This document shows positions 35,037 to 43,842 of a stretch of DNA of 64,000 nucleotides, in pieces. Source of the DNA: Methanoculleus bourgensis MS2 (GTDB lineage Archaea; Halobacteriota; Methanomicrobia; Methanomicrobiales; Methanoculleaceae). Location of the stretch: NCBI RefSeq assembly GCF_000304355.2, contig NC_018227.2, forward strand, positions 930,001-994,000, written 5' to 3'. Below the pieces are notes generated by a model that saw nothing but the letters and a program-made list of their open reading frames with translations, had not been told where the DNA came from and made no database searches. The translations under genes and the position numbers were made by a program. Position 1 is the first letter of the stretch, and each line of letters opens with the position of its first letter.

Positions 35037-37370
35037 TCAGGCGTAGACTAAATTCTGCAGTTCGGTCACTGCCTGCTTTAATTTCTGAAGGCCGCCGAAG
35101 ACCGTGGCGATCTCCACCACATTGCCGTGCTCGTTGATCGGCGGCACCTTGAGCACCTGCATGTCTCCGAGATGCTCAAACCCGTATTCGATATATTTGT
35201 CGAGGATTTCATGTAATATCTCCTGTGCGATGGGACTATATTGCGCAAAAAAGTCCGGCCGCTTCCGCTTCACCTGCTCGGCGCGCTGTCTGCGGGTGAG
35301 GATCGGGGTGTTGAATGCCACATGGCAGAGGAGGTCGAAGGGGTCGGCCTCTGCCTGCCCTGTCACCTTAGCGAGGTGGGCAAACGAAATGCCCCGCTCC
35401 TCCAGGCAGTCGAGGATCGCTTTCCGTTCTTCAGCAGAACTCCACTGTGATCGCAGGTCGTCGAAAGAGGCATACATGCCCTGTACCTGCTCGCGGGTGT
35501 AGTCGGTATACTCGATCGTCCTGAGACGGTTTCCACTGCTATCGAGTTCATAGACCAGTTCAGTGCTGATCTCCACCTCCCCGCCATCCACGTAGTACTT
35601 CCGGGTCCGCTCCTCGCGATCATCGGCAAGCACTGATCTCTGGGGAGGTGTGGGGACATCCGGCCTCTCATTATCAGGTATTGCAGGCTCCGCCCCGTCG
35701 ATCTCTTCATCAGTTATCTCAATGGGCTCCCCATCAAACTCCGGATCGGCGAAGAGCCGGGTTGCACTGCCTGTGTAATCAAGGATCGTAAAGAAGAGTT
35801 TACCATAATCCTCGCGGATACGGGTTCCCCGCCCGATCACCTGCTTGAACTCCGTCATCGACCGGATCACCCGGAAGATCGCGACATTCTTGCAGGTCGG
35901 CACATTCACACCGGTTGTCAGGAGTTTTGAGGTGGTGACGATCACCGGCGTCTCCTCCTCGATGTCCATAAATTTTTCAAGGAACCCTCTGCCGATATCC
36001 CCCTCATCAGAGACGACCCGGGCGACGTAATCTGGATAATCTTTCACGAGATCGCGATTCAGGTTATTCAGTGCCCGTCGCATCTCGTCGGCATGCTCCT
36101 GATCCACACAGAAGACGATCGTCTTATCGAATCGGTTAGTCTTGCGCAGGTGCTCGGTCAGGTGCCGGGCGACCGCCCAGGTGCGAGCCCGAAGTGCGAC
36201 AACCCGCTCAAAGTCGGGCGTCTCATAAATGCCGTCCGGGATCGGGTTGCCACGCCGATCACGCTCTCCCCGCTCCGGCCGCCAGCCGGTGGCATCGACT
36301 GAGGTGACCACCCGGTGAACCTTGTAGGGAGCAAGGAAGCCATCTTGAATACCCTGCCGGAGGCTGTAGGTGTATACCGGGTTGCCGAAATAGGCGTAGG
36401 TGTCGCGGTTATCGTCGCGGAGCGGGGTCGCTGTCATCCCGAGCTGTACCGCCGGTGCGAAGTAGTTGAGTATCTCCCGCCAGTTAGAGTCGTCTCGGGC
36501 ACTACCCCGGTGACACTCATCCACGACGATAAAGTCGAAGAAGTCCCGTGCGTAACTGCGGTACAGGCCGGTTCGCCTCTCGTCAGAGGCGATTGCCTGG
36601 TAGGTCGCAAAGTAGAGGTCTCTGCTCTTGACCGCCCGGCGTTCAATCTTCCAGCGGGCATCACCGAAGACGGCAAAGAGATTGTCTTTTGGATCGTCGA
36701 TCAAAATGTTCCGGTCGGCGAGGTAGAGGATCTTCGGGCGCCGATACCCACCATCCCGGTTCCAGCGCTGATTCCAGAGTTTCCAGATGATCTGGAATGC
36801 GATGTACGTCTTACCGGTACCAGTAGCGAGCGTGAGCAGTATCCGCCTCCCGCCCCGGTATATCTCCTTGATTGTGCGGTTGATCGCTATCTCCTGATAG
36901 TAACGGGGCATCTTATTCGGGAGGTTGAAGAACGGTTCGAGGAGTTTCTCTTCGACCTCACTGGGAATCTGCTCATTCTCTTTGAGGCGGCTCCAGAGTT
37001 CGGTCGGTGAAGGAAATGTCTCAACCTGTTGTTCTAGATGTGTGGTATCATCATATTCTATGATCTCATGGCCGTTCGTTGCATACGCAAACCGCAGCCC
37101 CAACATCCGGGCATATTCCTTAGCCTGCTGCATGCCATCTCCAGCAGATTTGTACGCGGCCTTTGCCTCCACAACAGCAATTGGATAGTTCTTCCCTATC
37201 CGTAGAAGGTAGTCAGCCCGTTTCGGCTTGCCCCGTCGAACTCGATCTCCGGAGACCAGAATCTGACCATCAGTGAACGTCTTCTGCTCGCTGATCTGGT
37301 CATCTGTCCAGCCAGCACCGTAGAGTTTTGGTAAGACGTATTTGCGGCAGGTATCGGCCTCGGTGATCAT
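35037..37370 (-). CDS. hsdR: Type I restriction endonuclease/translocase HsdR
   Basis: 777 aa. The N-terminal PD-(D/E)XK nuclease is visible with D53, E68 and K70 (in RADYLL and VVEAKAAYKS). The SF2 helicase core has Walker A LATGTGKTYIAF, the DECH box FIVVDECHRGSARD and motif III GMTATPLRDDN, with motif VI around QVIGRGTRIRED. The C-terminal region is the coupling domain. It cuts foreign DNA after translocation. It is first in the operon; a TATA-like AT-rich stretch precedes it. The gene appears complete. Confidence 0.95.
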   Translation of the reverse strand: MITEADTCRKYVLPKLYGAGWTDDQISEQKTFTDGQILVSGDRVRRGKPKRADYLLRIGKNYPIAVVEAKAAYKSAGDGMQQAKEYARMLGLRFAYATNGHEIIEYDDTTHLEQQVETFPSPTELWSRLKENEQIPSEVEEKLLEPFFNLPNKMPRYYQEIAINRTIKEIYRGGRRILLTLATGTGKTYIAFQIIWKLWNQRWNRDGGYRRPKILYLADRNILIDDPKDNLFAVFGDARWKIERRAVKSRDLYFATYQAIASDERRTGLYRSYARDFFDFIVVDECHRGSARDDSNWREILNYFAPAVQLGMTATPLRDDNRDTYAYFGNPVYTYSLRQGIQDGFLAPYKVHRVVTSVDATGWRPERGERDRRGNPIPDGIYETPDFERVVALRARTWAVARHLTEHLRKTNRFDKTIVFCVDQEHADEMRRALNNLNRDLVKDYPDYVARVVSDEGDIGRGFLEKFMDIEEETPVIVTTSKLLTTGVNVPTCKNVAIFRVIRSMTEFKQVIGRGTRIREDYGKLFFTILDYTGSATRLFADPEFDGEPIEITDEEIDGAEPAIPDNERPDVPTPPQRSVLADDREERTRKYYVDGGEVEISTELVYELDSSGNRLRTIEYTDYTREQVQGMYASFDDLRSQWSSAEERKAILDCLEERGISFAHLAKVTGQAEADPFDLLCHVAFNTPILTRRQRAEQVKRKRPDFFAQYSPIAQEILHEILDKYIEYGFEHLGDMQVLKVPPINEHGNVVEIATVFGGLQKLKQAVTELQNLVYA

Positions 37371-37547
37371 TAAATGTTGATTTGGTTGCAGGCATATAAA
37401 TGGCGCGATCCTTTTTTCGATTTTTCACTGCCCGAAAAGAGAATTCAGGATCTGATTTCTGCTAAATAGTAAAAAATGAGCGAGTAGTTTTCAGTCCCTA
37501 GGGTAACCATAAGAAGCTCATCCCAATACTCTCCCGATCATGACAAC

Positions 37548-38273
37548 TCATGCCACGTGAATCAGTCCCAGGAATGAATGCTCATATCGCTCCTATCGTG
37601 GAACAATCTTCTTAAACGCCTCAATCCAACTGAAGAACCGCTCTACTGCACTGCGCTTCTTGTAGAGTTCCAGATTGAACCGGATTGGTCTTCCCCGCTT
37701 TGGCTGTTTCCGGGATCTCTTGTTGACCGGGATATTGGTCTTGATCCCTCGTTTCCGGTTGTATTGACGAATCTCCCGGGCATCGTAGGCTGCATCTGCG
37801 GAGATGATCGCAGGACGATCCTGAACGCCGGGAATCATGGACATTTGCCGGTGCAACCGTGCAGGCAAGGGGGAGACCGTTCCGATCGACCAGAGCACTC
37901 AACTTGTTCCCGTTCACCTTGTTATAGCCGTCATAGCCGATCGATCCCTGCATTTTGCCGGGATGTCCTTCGTATCCGTCGCACCGTGCGAGAGATCAAT
38001 CTTTCGGATCTCGTAGCCGGATCGGGAGCAGGTCGAGGAAGATCGCCTGGTACACTCCCTTCTCGCAGAGTTCAAGGTGGTACCGGTGTACCGTTGATTT
38101 GGTGCCGTAGTTCGCCGGAACATCGTGTCAGGTACAGCCGTGGCCAGGGCGTACGGGATACCGCTGAACAAGCCGCGGGGGTCACACCGGGGTCGGCCGA
38201 TGTGCGGCTTCGTTGGAGGAAGATAGTTCCGGACAATCTCCCAGAGACCATCGTCGATTTCCCGGAAAACCAT
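37548..38273 (-). pseudogene. IS5-family transposase relic
   Basis: Three minus-strand frames together spell an IS5-type DDE transposase. DDGLWEIVRNYLPPTKPHIG is the N-terminal domain and GNKLSALVDRNGLPLACTVA and AIISADAAYDAREI follow. The end is KKRSAVERFFSWIEAFKKI, then VPR, a TAG stop and YEHSFLGLIHVA to 37,548. At least two frameshifts and one nonsense codon make it non-functional. Terminal inverted repeats were not found with confidence. Confidence 0.85.
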
Positions 38274-38421
38274 GATCCTGAGTTTTATCTGAAAGATCCT
38301 ATAATTTTAGGACCACCTCCTATTCTACACTCCTAGATTATGTAGATTGGTACTTCAGGTTGTATGACGATTTAATCAAAACCGACTTTTGGGCCAATTC
38401 TAAACGGTAACCCTGCCAATA

Positions 38422-38799
38422 CTATTTGTCCTCTATTCGCAATTTATTAAGCAGCTCTTGGACCAGTTTATTATTCTCATCGATCTTTTTTTGAGTCCCT
38501 TCAGACGTTATCATGGTTGCCTTAATTGCATTCATTGAGATTATATCGGTATCTTCTGCAATGTCAAAACTAATCCATGTTAAGAAATATGATGTCCCAA
38601 TGGCAAAGTAGGCAATTCCGATGGACACGAAACTAATAAATGTCGAAGGTGAATTCACATCGTTCTTGAAAAACCCAATTACCATTAAGACAACTCCAAG
38701 CGTACAAAACGCTAATGCTAGAAAATAAACTATGCGGCGAATTCGTTTTCTTTTTCTCTCAGACCGGATGATATACATCATAAAGAGTTCTAGGTTCAT
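38422..38799 (-). CDS. Small membrane protein of unknown function
   Basis: 125 aa from the ATG at 38,799, which has a strong AGGAGG five bases upstream; a longer frame to 38,835 is less likely. Two hydrophobic segments follow a basic N-terminus (IVYFLALAFCTLGVVLMVIG and FVSIGIAYFAIGTSYFLTWI). The C-terminal half is soluble and helical (ITSEGTQKKIDENNKLVQEL). AT-rich. A membrane-helix gene tail ends 16 bp upstream on the same strand, so it may be the second gene of a lost pair. Confidence 0.65.
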   Translation of the reverse strand: MNLELFMMYIIRSERKRKRIRRIVYFLALAFCTLGVVLMVIGFFKNDVNSPSTFISFVSIGIAYFAIGTSYFLTWISFDIAEDTDIISMNAIKATMITSEGTQKKIDENNKLVQELLNKLRIEDK

Positions 38800-38815
38800 T
38801 TTCTCCTCCTGGCGC

Positions 38816-38930
38816 TTACGCATCTTTCCTGACAAATTTCACCAGCACCCACACCTGCATCACAAGCGCCCCGCAAACACCTACTGTCAGCGCGTAGAAG
38901 ACAGTTGCGATAGCCCGTAACCAGCCCCAG
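38816..38930 (-). pseudogene. 3' tail of a membrane protein gene
   Basis: The minus strand reads WLRAIATVFYALTVGVCGAL then VMQVWVLVKFVRKDA before a stop, a single hydrophobic helix with a basic end. The upstream part is cut at the junction with the ArdC relic at about 38,930. Confidence 0.45.
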
Positions 38931-39319
38931 GTCGGCCCGGGCGAGCCGGCCTACTACGCGGCCTTCTCCCACGAGTTGACCCACTGGACCGGGCACGCCT
39001 CCCGGCTGAACCGGCCGGGGATCACCGAGCCGATCCGGTTCGGGAGTGAGCGGTACAGCCGGGAGGAGTTGACCGCCGAGATGGGCGCGGTGTTCCTCTG
39101 TGCCATGACCGGCATAGATGTGCCGGACACCGAGAACCAGGCAGCCTACCAACGTGCGGGTGGCTCAGGCATATCTGGAACGGATCGGCGGCCGACGTGT
39201 TCCTGGCGGCTGCGGATGCGCAAAAGGCCGCGGACTTCCTCACCGGGGGTGGTGGGGAGGCGTCTTCTTTTTCCGGCGGCGTGGTTGGGGGAGAGTCTTT
39301 GCTCCCGGTGGTCCAGTAG
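38928..39319 (+). pseudogene. ArdC-type antirestriction protein relic (zincin-like C-terminal domain)
   Basis: It reads GEPAYYAAFSHELTHWTGHA, an HExxH metallopeptidase motif of ArdC proteins, then REELTAEMGAVFLCAMTGID. After one frameshift near 39,150 it continues WLRHIWNGSAADVFLAAADA and ends at a TAG at 39,317. The N-terminal ssDNA-binding domain is missing. ArdC proteins are carried by conjugative elements to escape host restriction, so this is probably the stub of an integrated plasmid. Confidence 0.8.
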
Positions 39320-39481
39320 AACGTCGTCCGGGTTTTTTTCGGTGTCAGGGATCCTGGATGCCCTCACTCGCTCGCTTCGTGACGGCTGCTCCCTGCCAGC
39401 CGCTCGCATCGCCAGATCCACCGGGCATGCTCGCGGCTGATAGTATGGTATGCAGGATGCCGATACTGCTTCATAACTTTT

Positions 39482-39699
39482 CTACACTCCATGACGCAAT
39501 CGAATCGATCCGATCGCTTCACGGGCATATCTCCGATTGTCTATATCCTGATGATTGGTTAAGGATGACAACAGTTCGAGTGCGCTTGGGTCCCCCCACC
39601 TTCCTAGGACCCGGATAGCAGCGAGCCGTGCCGCCCTTCTTGTAACCGGAGAAGAGATGATATCAGCCAGTTCCGTGACATCTTTCTGTGTGAAGTGAT
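39482..39699 (-). pseudogene. HEAT-repeat protein fragment
   Basis: The minus strand reads [20 protein letters not shown] then ALELLSSLTNHQDIDNRRYA and ends REAIGSIRLRHGV. This is one to two HEAT/PBS-lyase-like helical repeats with no start. It is joined directly to an EVE fragment on the opposite strand. Confidence 0.5.
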
Positions 39700-39900
39700 G
39701 GGCGACGAGGTCTTCCCCTTCCGCATGAAGGTCAGGCCGATCGCGACCTTCCTCGAACCCCTTGAGTTCAAGCCGCTGATCCCCGATCTCAAATTCATCA
39801 CGAACAAGACGATGTGGAGCGGCCACCTCCGCATAGCTATGCGCGAGATCCCGGAGGAGGACTACCGGCTCATCCTCAAGCGGGCCGGAGAATCGTTGCC
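39696..39900 (+). pseudogene. EVE-domain protein fragment (copy 2)
   Basis: Plus-strand piece reading [20 protein letters not shown] then [20 protein letters not shown] and [17 protein letters not shown]. It is the C-terminal half of the EVE family found intact at 54,858, in the opposite orientation to the other copies, and fused to unrelated sequence at both ends. Confidence 0.8.
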
Positions 39901-39984
39901 TCAACTACCTTCCTCGACGCTTTCCGCACAGATCTAACCGGCCTTGCAATCTCGCGCAGTGTATCCAAATGTTTGGAGTTCCCC

Positions 39985-40170
39985 GGCAAATGCTCGAAGT
40001 CGAGCTCCGAACATCCACTCTCCATCGGATGGTGGCCGGGACGGTAGTAGAATGTGCTCCTGCCCGACCCCTCACTCATCAGAAGCCCTTTGTCGACCAG
40101 GCCGTGAAGAGCCGGTAATGTCGTGCGGGTGCTCTTTTGTCACCTCTTTGAGCCTACCGTGGTCTACACA
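39985..40170 (-). pseudogene. Winged-helix tail of an AlbA/ATPase-type regulator
   Basis: The minus strand reads STRTTLPALHGLVDKGLLMS then EGSGRSTFYYRPG, a typical C-terminal winged helix of DUF4062/AlbA_2 ATP-binding proteins. A preceding RLKEVTKE piece is in another frame. No body of the gene remains. Confidence 0.45.
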
Positions 40171-40211
40171 CCCCCTGGAAGGAGGTGACAACCCGCTCCT
40201 GCGTGAGGCGC

Positions 40212-41756
40212 TCACGCTCGCCGACGGTGCTCATCTTCGCCTCCGATAATCTCCCAACGGCCGCCTTTCGTTGGACCTACCCGTCTGAGCCGGCCAGCCT
40301 CTCTCAATCGCCGGATCTGCCACTCAATACCCTTCGGCGTGATGCCGATCTGCTCTGCGAGTTCGTTCATGGTGATGGTTGGGTCGGCTGCGATCAGAGC
40401 CAGGATTTTGTCCCTAGTTTCTTCCCTAGTTTCTTCCCTAGTTTCTTCCCTAGTTTCTTCCCTAGTTTCTTCCCTGGATGGTTGCGACTCTGGCGGCCCG
40501 GCCTGTGGCCTTAGCTGTGGCCCTGGATATAGCCAGGGTCCGGGAGCCGGAGCCCGCCGGATGATCGTCTGGAACCCGTCGCTGACCGCAAATTCCGGCT
40601 CTGGTAGACCTGCCTCGGTGCAACGCCGGATCATGTCCCGTGTTCCCGTGCCCATACGCTCGATGTAGCCGGCGAGATACATCGGCTCAGCGAGGAGCGG
40701 GTTTTTCGGCACCGAGCCGTGGGCCTGCCGGAGTTTTTCGAGCGTCAGGGACGGTGGGAGCGTGCCGGGGTTCCAGACCTCCAGGCGGTCTGCAAAGAGC
40801 ATCACCTGCACGCTGCCGTTGCTGGTGTAGTCACGGTGGGCGACGGCGTTTACAACCGCCTCCGCCACCACCTCCTTCGGGATCTCGTAGCGCACCGGCG
40901 CCTGCGGCCCGGCCTCGCGGGTGCCTACCGAGAGGGCGATCTTGCTGAGGACGAAGTCCACCGCCGCGTCCACGAGATCAAAGACCGTTCCCTTGTAGAC
41001 CTGATAGGACGGGATCGGTTTGGCCACCTCGGTGCCATGAAAGTGGGCGCACTTGATCTCGGAGGAGATCAGGAACCGCTGCGGCTGTTTCCCGAAGAGG
41101 AGGACCGCCGCGTTCGTCACCTGCCTATCATCGAGCAGGTTCAGGTGCTCCAGCAGGTCATGGGGAGATGCATCGGGGGCGAGGGGGAACCGGCGGGTCG
41201 CTCTGGCTGTGCGGATGAACCACGCCATCCGCTCTGGATCCAGGTCTTTTAGTGTCGCCTTCATGCACGGGGCCGCGTCGAAGGGGCCGGAGCGGATGAG
41301 CTGCTTCTCCTCCAGGTACTCGACGAGCGCCGCATACAGCCCGGTGACCAGTTCAGCGGAGGTATTGAACCGCTTCCGGATCAGCCCAGACTCTGCCCTG
41401 CCGATGAGCGCACGCATCTTCGGGTGGCGGGCATCGTTGTCCGTGCCCCTGACGTAGATGAGGCGGTACTTCCCTCCGGCGGTGGCGAGGTCAAACTCCC
41501 GCTCGGTCGGCGAGAGCCCTTCGGCATTTTCGGAGCCGTAATCGTTCCCGAACAGCCCGACATAGATATCGCACCGCCGGACCTCGTCGAGGTACAGATC
41601 GTCCGTACGGCGGTCAGCGGCGGGGATGTCTTCGAAGAGGAAGACCTCAAAGAACCTCCGCATCAGTGCGTCGCCCCGCAGGTAGTCGCGGAGAGCCGCC
41701 CGCTCCTCGGCAAACTCCTTCTGCACGCTGCTGATGAAGATGCGGACGGGGGTCAT
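40212..41756 (-). CDS. DUF4062 / GHKL-type ATPase / HTH protein
   Basis: 514 aa from the ATG at 41,756 (MTPVRIFISSVQKEFAEERA). Residues 1-100 are a DUF4062 domain (FLFEDIPAADRR, CDIYVGLFGNDYG). Residues 250-400 are a GHKL-type ATPase (EVVAEAVVNAVAHRDYTSNG, then YIERMGTGTRDMI). A C-terminal winged helix follows (TMNELAEQIGITPKGIEWQI). Between ATPase and helix lies a tandem of REET units. DUF4062 is a sensor-like domain seen in STAND and defence proteins; ATPase-HTH partners often act as regulators or antitoxin-like switches. The role here is inferred only from context in the defence region. Confidence 0.8.
   Translation of the reverse strand: MTPVRIFISSVQKEFAEERAALRDYLRGDALMRRFFEVFLFEDIPAADRRTDDLYLDEVRRCDIYVGLFGNDYGSENAEGLSPTEREFDLATAGGKYRLIYVRGTDNDARHPKMRALIGRAESGLIRKRFNTSAELVTGLYAALVEYLEEKQLIRSGPFDAAPCMKATLKDLDPERMAWFIRTARATRRFPLAPDASPHDLLEHLNLLDDRQVTNAAVLLFGKQPQRFLISSEIKCAHFHGTEVAKPIPSYQVYKGTVFDLVDAAVDFVLSKIALSVGTREAGPQAPVRYEIPKEVVAEAVVNAVAHRDYTSNGSVQVMLFADRLEVWNPGTLPPSLTLEKLRQAHGSVPKNPLLAEPMYLAGYIERMGTGTRDMIRRCTEAGLPEPEFAVSDGFQTIIRRAPAPGPWLYPGPQLRPQAGPPESQPSREETREETREETREETREETRDKILALIAADPTITMNELAEQIGITPKGIEWQIRRLREAGRLRRVGPTKGGRWEIIGGEDEHRRRA
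40408..40476. repeat. 12-bp tandem repeat inside the DUF4062/ATPase gene
   Basis: About six copies of CCTAGTTTCTTC in a row. On the coding strand they give a REET tetrapeptide tandem, a charged hinge between ATPase and HTH. Unit number is likely to vary between strains. Confidence 0.85.
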
Positions 41757-41862
41757 GCCGCAACTCTTATGAAGTTCATCGCAGGTGCTCCCAAACGAGT
41801 CCAAGCTCCGATCTTTTCGACTGCCATATGCCTCTGATTTCTTTCTGAGTATTCTCCCGGGA

Positions 41863-42040
41863 GTCAACTACCCCCTCCTAACGGAGGGGGCTTGCCACCG
41901 GGGCCCCTTGCGGGGCACAGGGTTGCACTTTAATCTGTGCGAAGGGTGACGGTTCAAAAGTCGTCCTTATTCGCACCGGCCGGTTGACGCGGCCACTACC
42001 GATTATCCGTGGCACCACGGAATCACCGGCTACCTTTCGT
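41863..42040 (-). ncRNA. Predicted omega-RNA (reRNA) at the tnpB 3' end
   Basis: In TnpB elements the guide RNA covers the 3' end of tnpB and the right end. Here that segment is GC-rich, has paired arms (GGGGCC-CCTTGC-GGGGC and the terminal hairpin) and is the part conserved in the deleted copy at 52,311-52,500. The guide would be read from the bases following 41,862 on the minus strand. This is family knowledge plus conservation; folding was not computed. Confidence 0.4.
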
Positions 42041-43302
42041 GCATGGTTCAGAGCACCGTTGACATCAGCGTTGATCAGGGTTCCCAGAGCACTCTGGTAT
42101 AACCCCCGCTTGACCCGCCGCTTCCTTCCATAGGGTGGTTTGCGGATCGGGTCGAGGTTGAGCGCATCGACCTGCGAGGTGTATGCCTCGGAGTGCGAGT
42201 CATCGAACCGGATCCCGTACTGCTCGCACGTGCTCTTCAGTTTCCGCCGGAACTTGTGATACGGAATCTGCACGAAGTTCTGGTTCCCGCGCTTGCCGTG
42301 GTTGATCTTGTCCTTGATCCCATCCCAGCGAGGGAGTACAACCGTCCCGATCCGGTGCTGGAGAGCATAGTCCACGACCCAGGTCACATACCGGTTCATC
42401 GCCTCCTCGATCTGGCAGTCCCGCCGCTTCAGCAACCGTGCCTGCCGCTTCGTGATGCCGCCTATCCCCTGTTTGTCCTTGATGCTCTGCAACCATGCGT
42501 TCTCTTTGTTGTACCACCGGTTAATTGATTTGATACGCTTACCGTCGAGAATGACGGCAGCCCCGGTGGCGGTGTCAACCATCGTCGCAAAGTTGTTGAG
42601 CCCGAGGTCGATGGCAAGGTACTGGTCGGGGTCAAGGGGGTGAGGTTGGGTAGGAACACGGTAACAAAACTCAATCTTGTAGGCCATTCCGTTGTTGACC
42701 GGCAGGATCGTGACTTCCCGGATCTGGTGCGGTTTGATGCACGGCGGGATCGGGAACGTCAGCTCCTTGCCCGTCAACCCGTGCTGTTTCCGGAACTTGT
42801 GGGACATCCCGAGCGTGACAAACCGGCCCCGGATCGCCAGGTGTGCCCGGGGGAACGCCAGCTTGAACCGCCCATCTTTGGGGAGGTACTTCGGGGAACC
42901 GGGGCGGTCTTCGAGCTGCCCGTTGCGGTACAGGGCCAGCAACTCGAAATAACTCTTATACGCCTCTTCGACCGACTTCAGCGTCTGCTGAGCAGCGTCA
43001 CTGTGCAGCAACCCGTAGTTTTCGTTCTCTTTTGACTGCACATAGGTGCTGTACTCTTTGAAGGGGGAGTCTTTCTTTCGCGTGTAGGGGAGGTAGGATC
43101 CAACCAACACCTCAACCCCGGAGGTGAGATCCGGACGGATCCCCTGCAGGATCGCACGGTTCTCTCGGTGCGTTGCAGAGTGCTGCCGGACGTTGTACAG
43201 CCCCACGTTGTACAAGCTCTTGGCATGGTATGCGAGCGTGTCGATAATCTGGAACGTCTTCTTGGGAAGACGCAGATAGTTGCTGACGACCCGCAGTGCC
43301 AT
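41878..43302 (-). CDS. tnpB: TnpB RNA-guided endonuclease (IS605-type OrfB)
   Basis: 474 aa. The RuvC-like active site shows the first Asp in LAIDLGLNNFATMVDTATG, the Glu in SHSEAYTSQVDALNLDPI and the last Asp in LINADVNGALNHARK. This subgroup lacks the CxxC zinc ribbon between the last two motifs. The N-terminal part (LPKKTFQIIDTLAYHAKSLY) is the helix-turn-helix/WED region. TnpB proteins are guided by an RNA made from the transposon right end. The frame is intact, so it may be active. Its C-terminus runs into the right-end hairpin, as usual. Confidence 0.92.
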   Translation of the reverse strand: MALRVVSNYLRLPKKTFQIIDTLAYHAKSLYNVGLYNVRQHSATHRENRAILQGIRPDLTSGVEVLVGSYLPYTRKKDSPFKEYSTYVQSKENENYGLLHSDAAQQTLKSVEEAYKSYFELLALYRNGQLEDRPGSPKYLPKDGRFKLAFPRAHLAIRGRFVTLGMSHKFRKQHGLTGKELTFPIPPCIKPHQIREVTILPVNNGMAYKIEFCYRVPTQPHPLDPDQYLAIDLGLNNFATMVDTATGAAVILDGKRIKSINRWYNKENAWLQSIKDKQGIGGITKRQARLLKRRDCQIEEAMNRYVTWVVDYALQHRIGTVVLPRWDGIKDKINHGKRGNQNFVQIPYHKFRRKLKSTCEQYGIRFDDSHSEAYTSQVDALNLDPIRKPPYGRKRRVKRGLYQSALGTLINADVNGALNHARKVAGDSVVPRIIGSGRVNRPVRIRTTFEPSPFAQIKVQPCAPQGAPVASPLR

Positions 43303-43423
43303 GGGGATATTCTCTGTTTCTCACCTGGTATTAAGAATAGCCATGCAGCGCGAAAGTGTACGGGGCTAGCCCGGGCAATTCCTCCCCCCGCTTGCGCAGG
43401 GGGTCTCCTTGCCCATTCGAGAT

Positions 43424-43793
43424 GAAGAAGAATCTAATGCTGGTTTATGCCAGCAGGGTTGTTTGCTGCTATCGGAACTAGATTCTATCCGAACCGCATT
43501 GATGTTAACGGTTTGCGCCGTGCGGCGTCGGGTGATGGTGGCAATGAGGTGACGTGCCGTTCTAACGAAATATTGAGCGGGTACCGTTCTGCATCATTCA
43601 CCCCTACGGTGCAAACCGATCCGTATCCTCCCTCTCTCGTGTGTTCATTAATCCCAATACTGCCGTGAACCGGTAAAACCCGAAGAGGGTCATCATGTAG
43701 GCGTTCTCCTGCACCGATGCATACACTACCCACAGTAGGTTCCCCACAACCCAGCATCTTAACGGTGGGTTGGATCTTTTCTATCACATCAAT
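43424..43793. other. Unassigned stretch with a long inverted repeat
   Basis: Overlapping open frames exist on both strands (for example 43,485-43,787 minus) but none shows a recognisable domain. CGGTTTGCGCCGTG (43,509-43,522) and TACGGTGCAAACCG (43,605-43,618) form inverted arms around about 80 bp. Confidence 0.35.
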
Positions 43794-43842
43794 CGCTGGA
43801 GCGCGTCCTTGGTAAGGACGGGGTCGCGAGTTTGATTCTCGC
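43794..43842 (+). repeat. 3' fragment of tRNA-Thr (GGT), degenerate
   Basis: The anticodon arm is perfect: CGTCC-TTGGTAA-GGACG, anticodon GGT at 43,811-43,813. The T arm is GCGAG-TTTGATT-CTCGC, with TTTGATT in place of TTCGAAT. The 5' half and acceptor stem are missing. This is how an integrase attachment site looks after the intact gene is left at the other end. Confidence 0.6.

Larger units (their letters stand above)
41863..43423 (-). mobile_element. IS200/IS605-superfamily element with tnpB only
   Basis: The element is bounded by a right-end hairpin (CCCCCTCC-TAA-CGGAGGGGG, 41,871-41,890, preceded by GTCAAC) and a left-end hairpin (43,381-43,405). It carries tnpB but no TnpA transposase. 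The same ends flank the deleted derivative at 52,311-52,794, which helps define the boundaries. No target duplication is expected for this superfamily. Confidence 0.85.

Noticed and set aside
39970-40005. Minus-strand LRAFAGEL, like an HsdS C-terminus
   Set aside because: Only eight residues match; too short to separate from chance.
43485-43787. 100-codon minus frame next to the TnpB element
   Set aside because: It contains orderly-looking peptide text but no recognisable family, and it coincides with a long inverted repeat; I could not support it as a gene.
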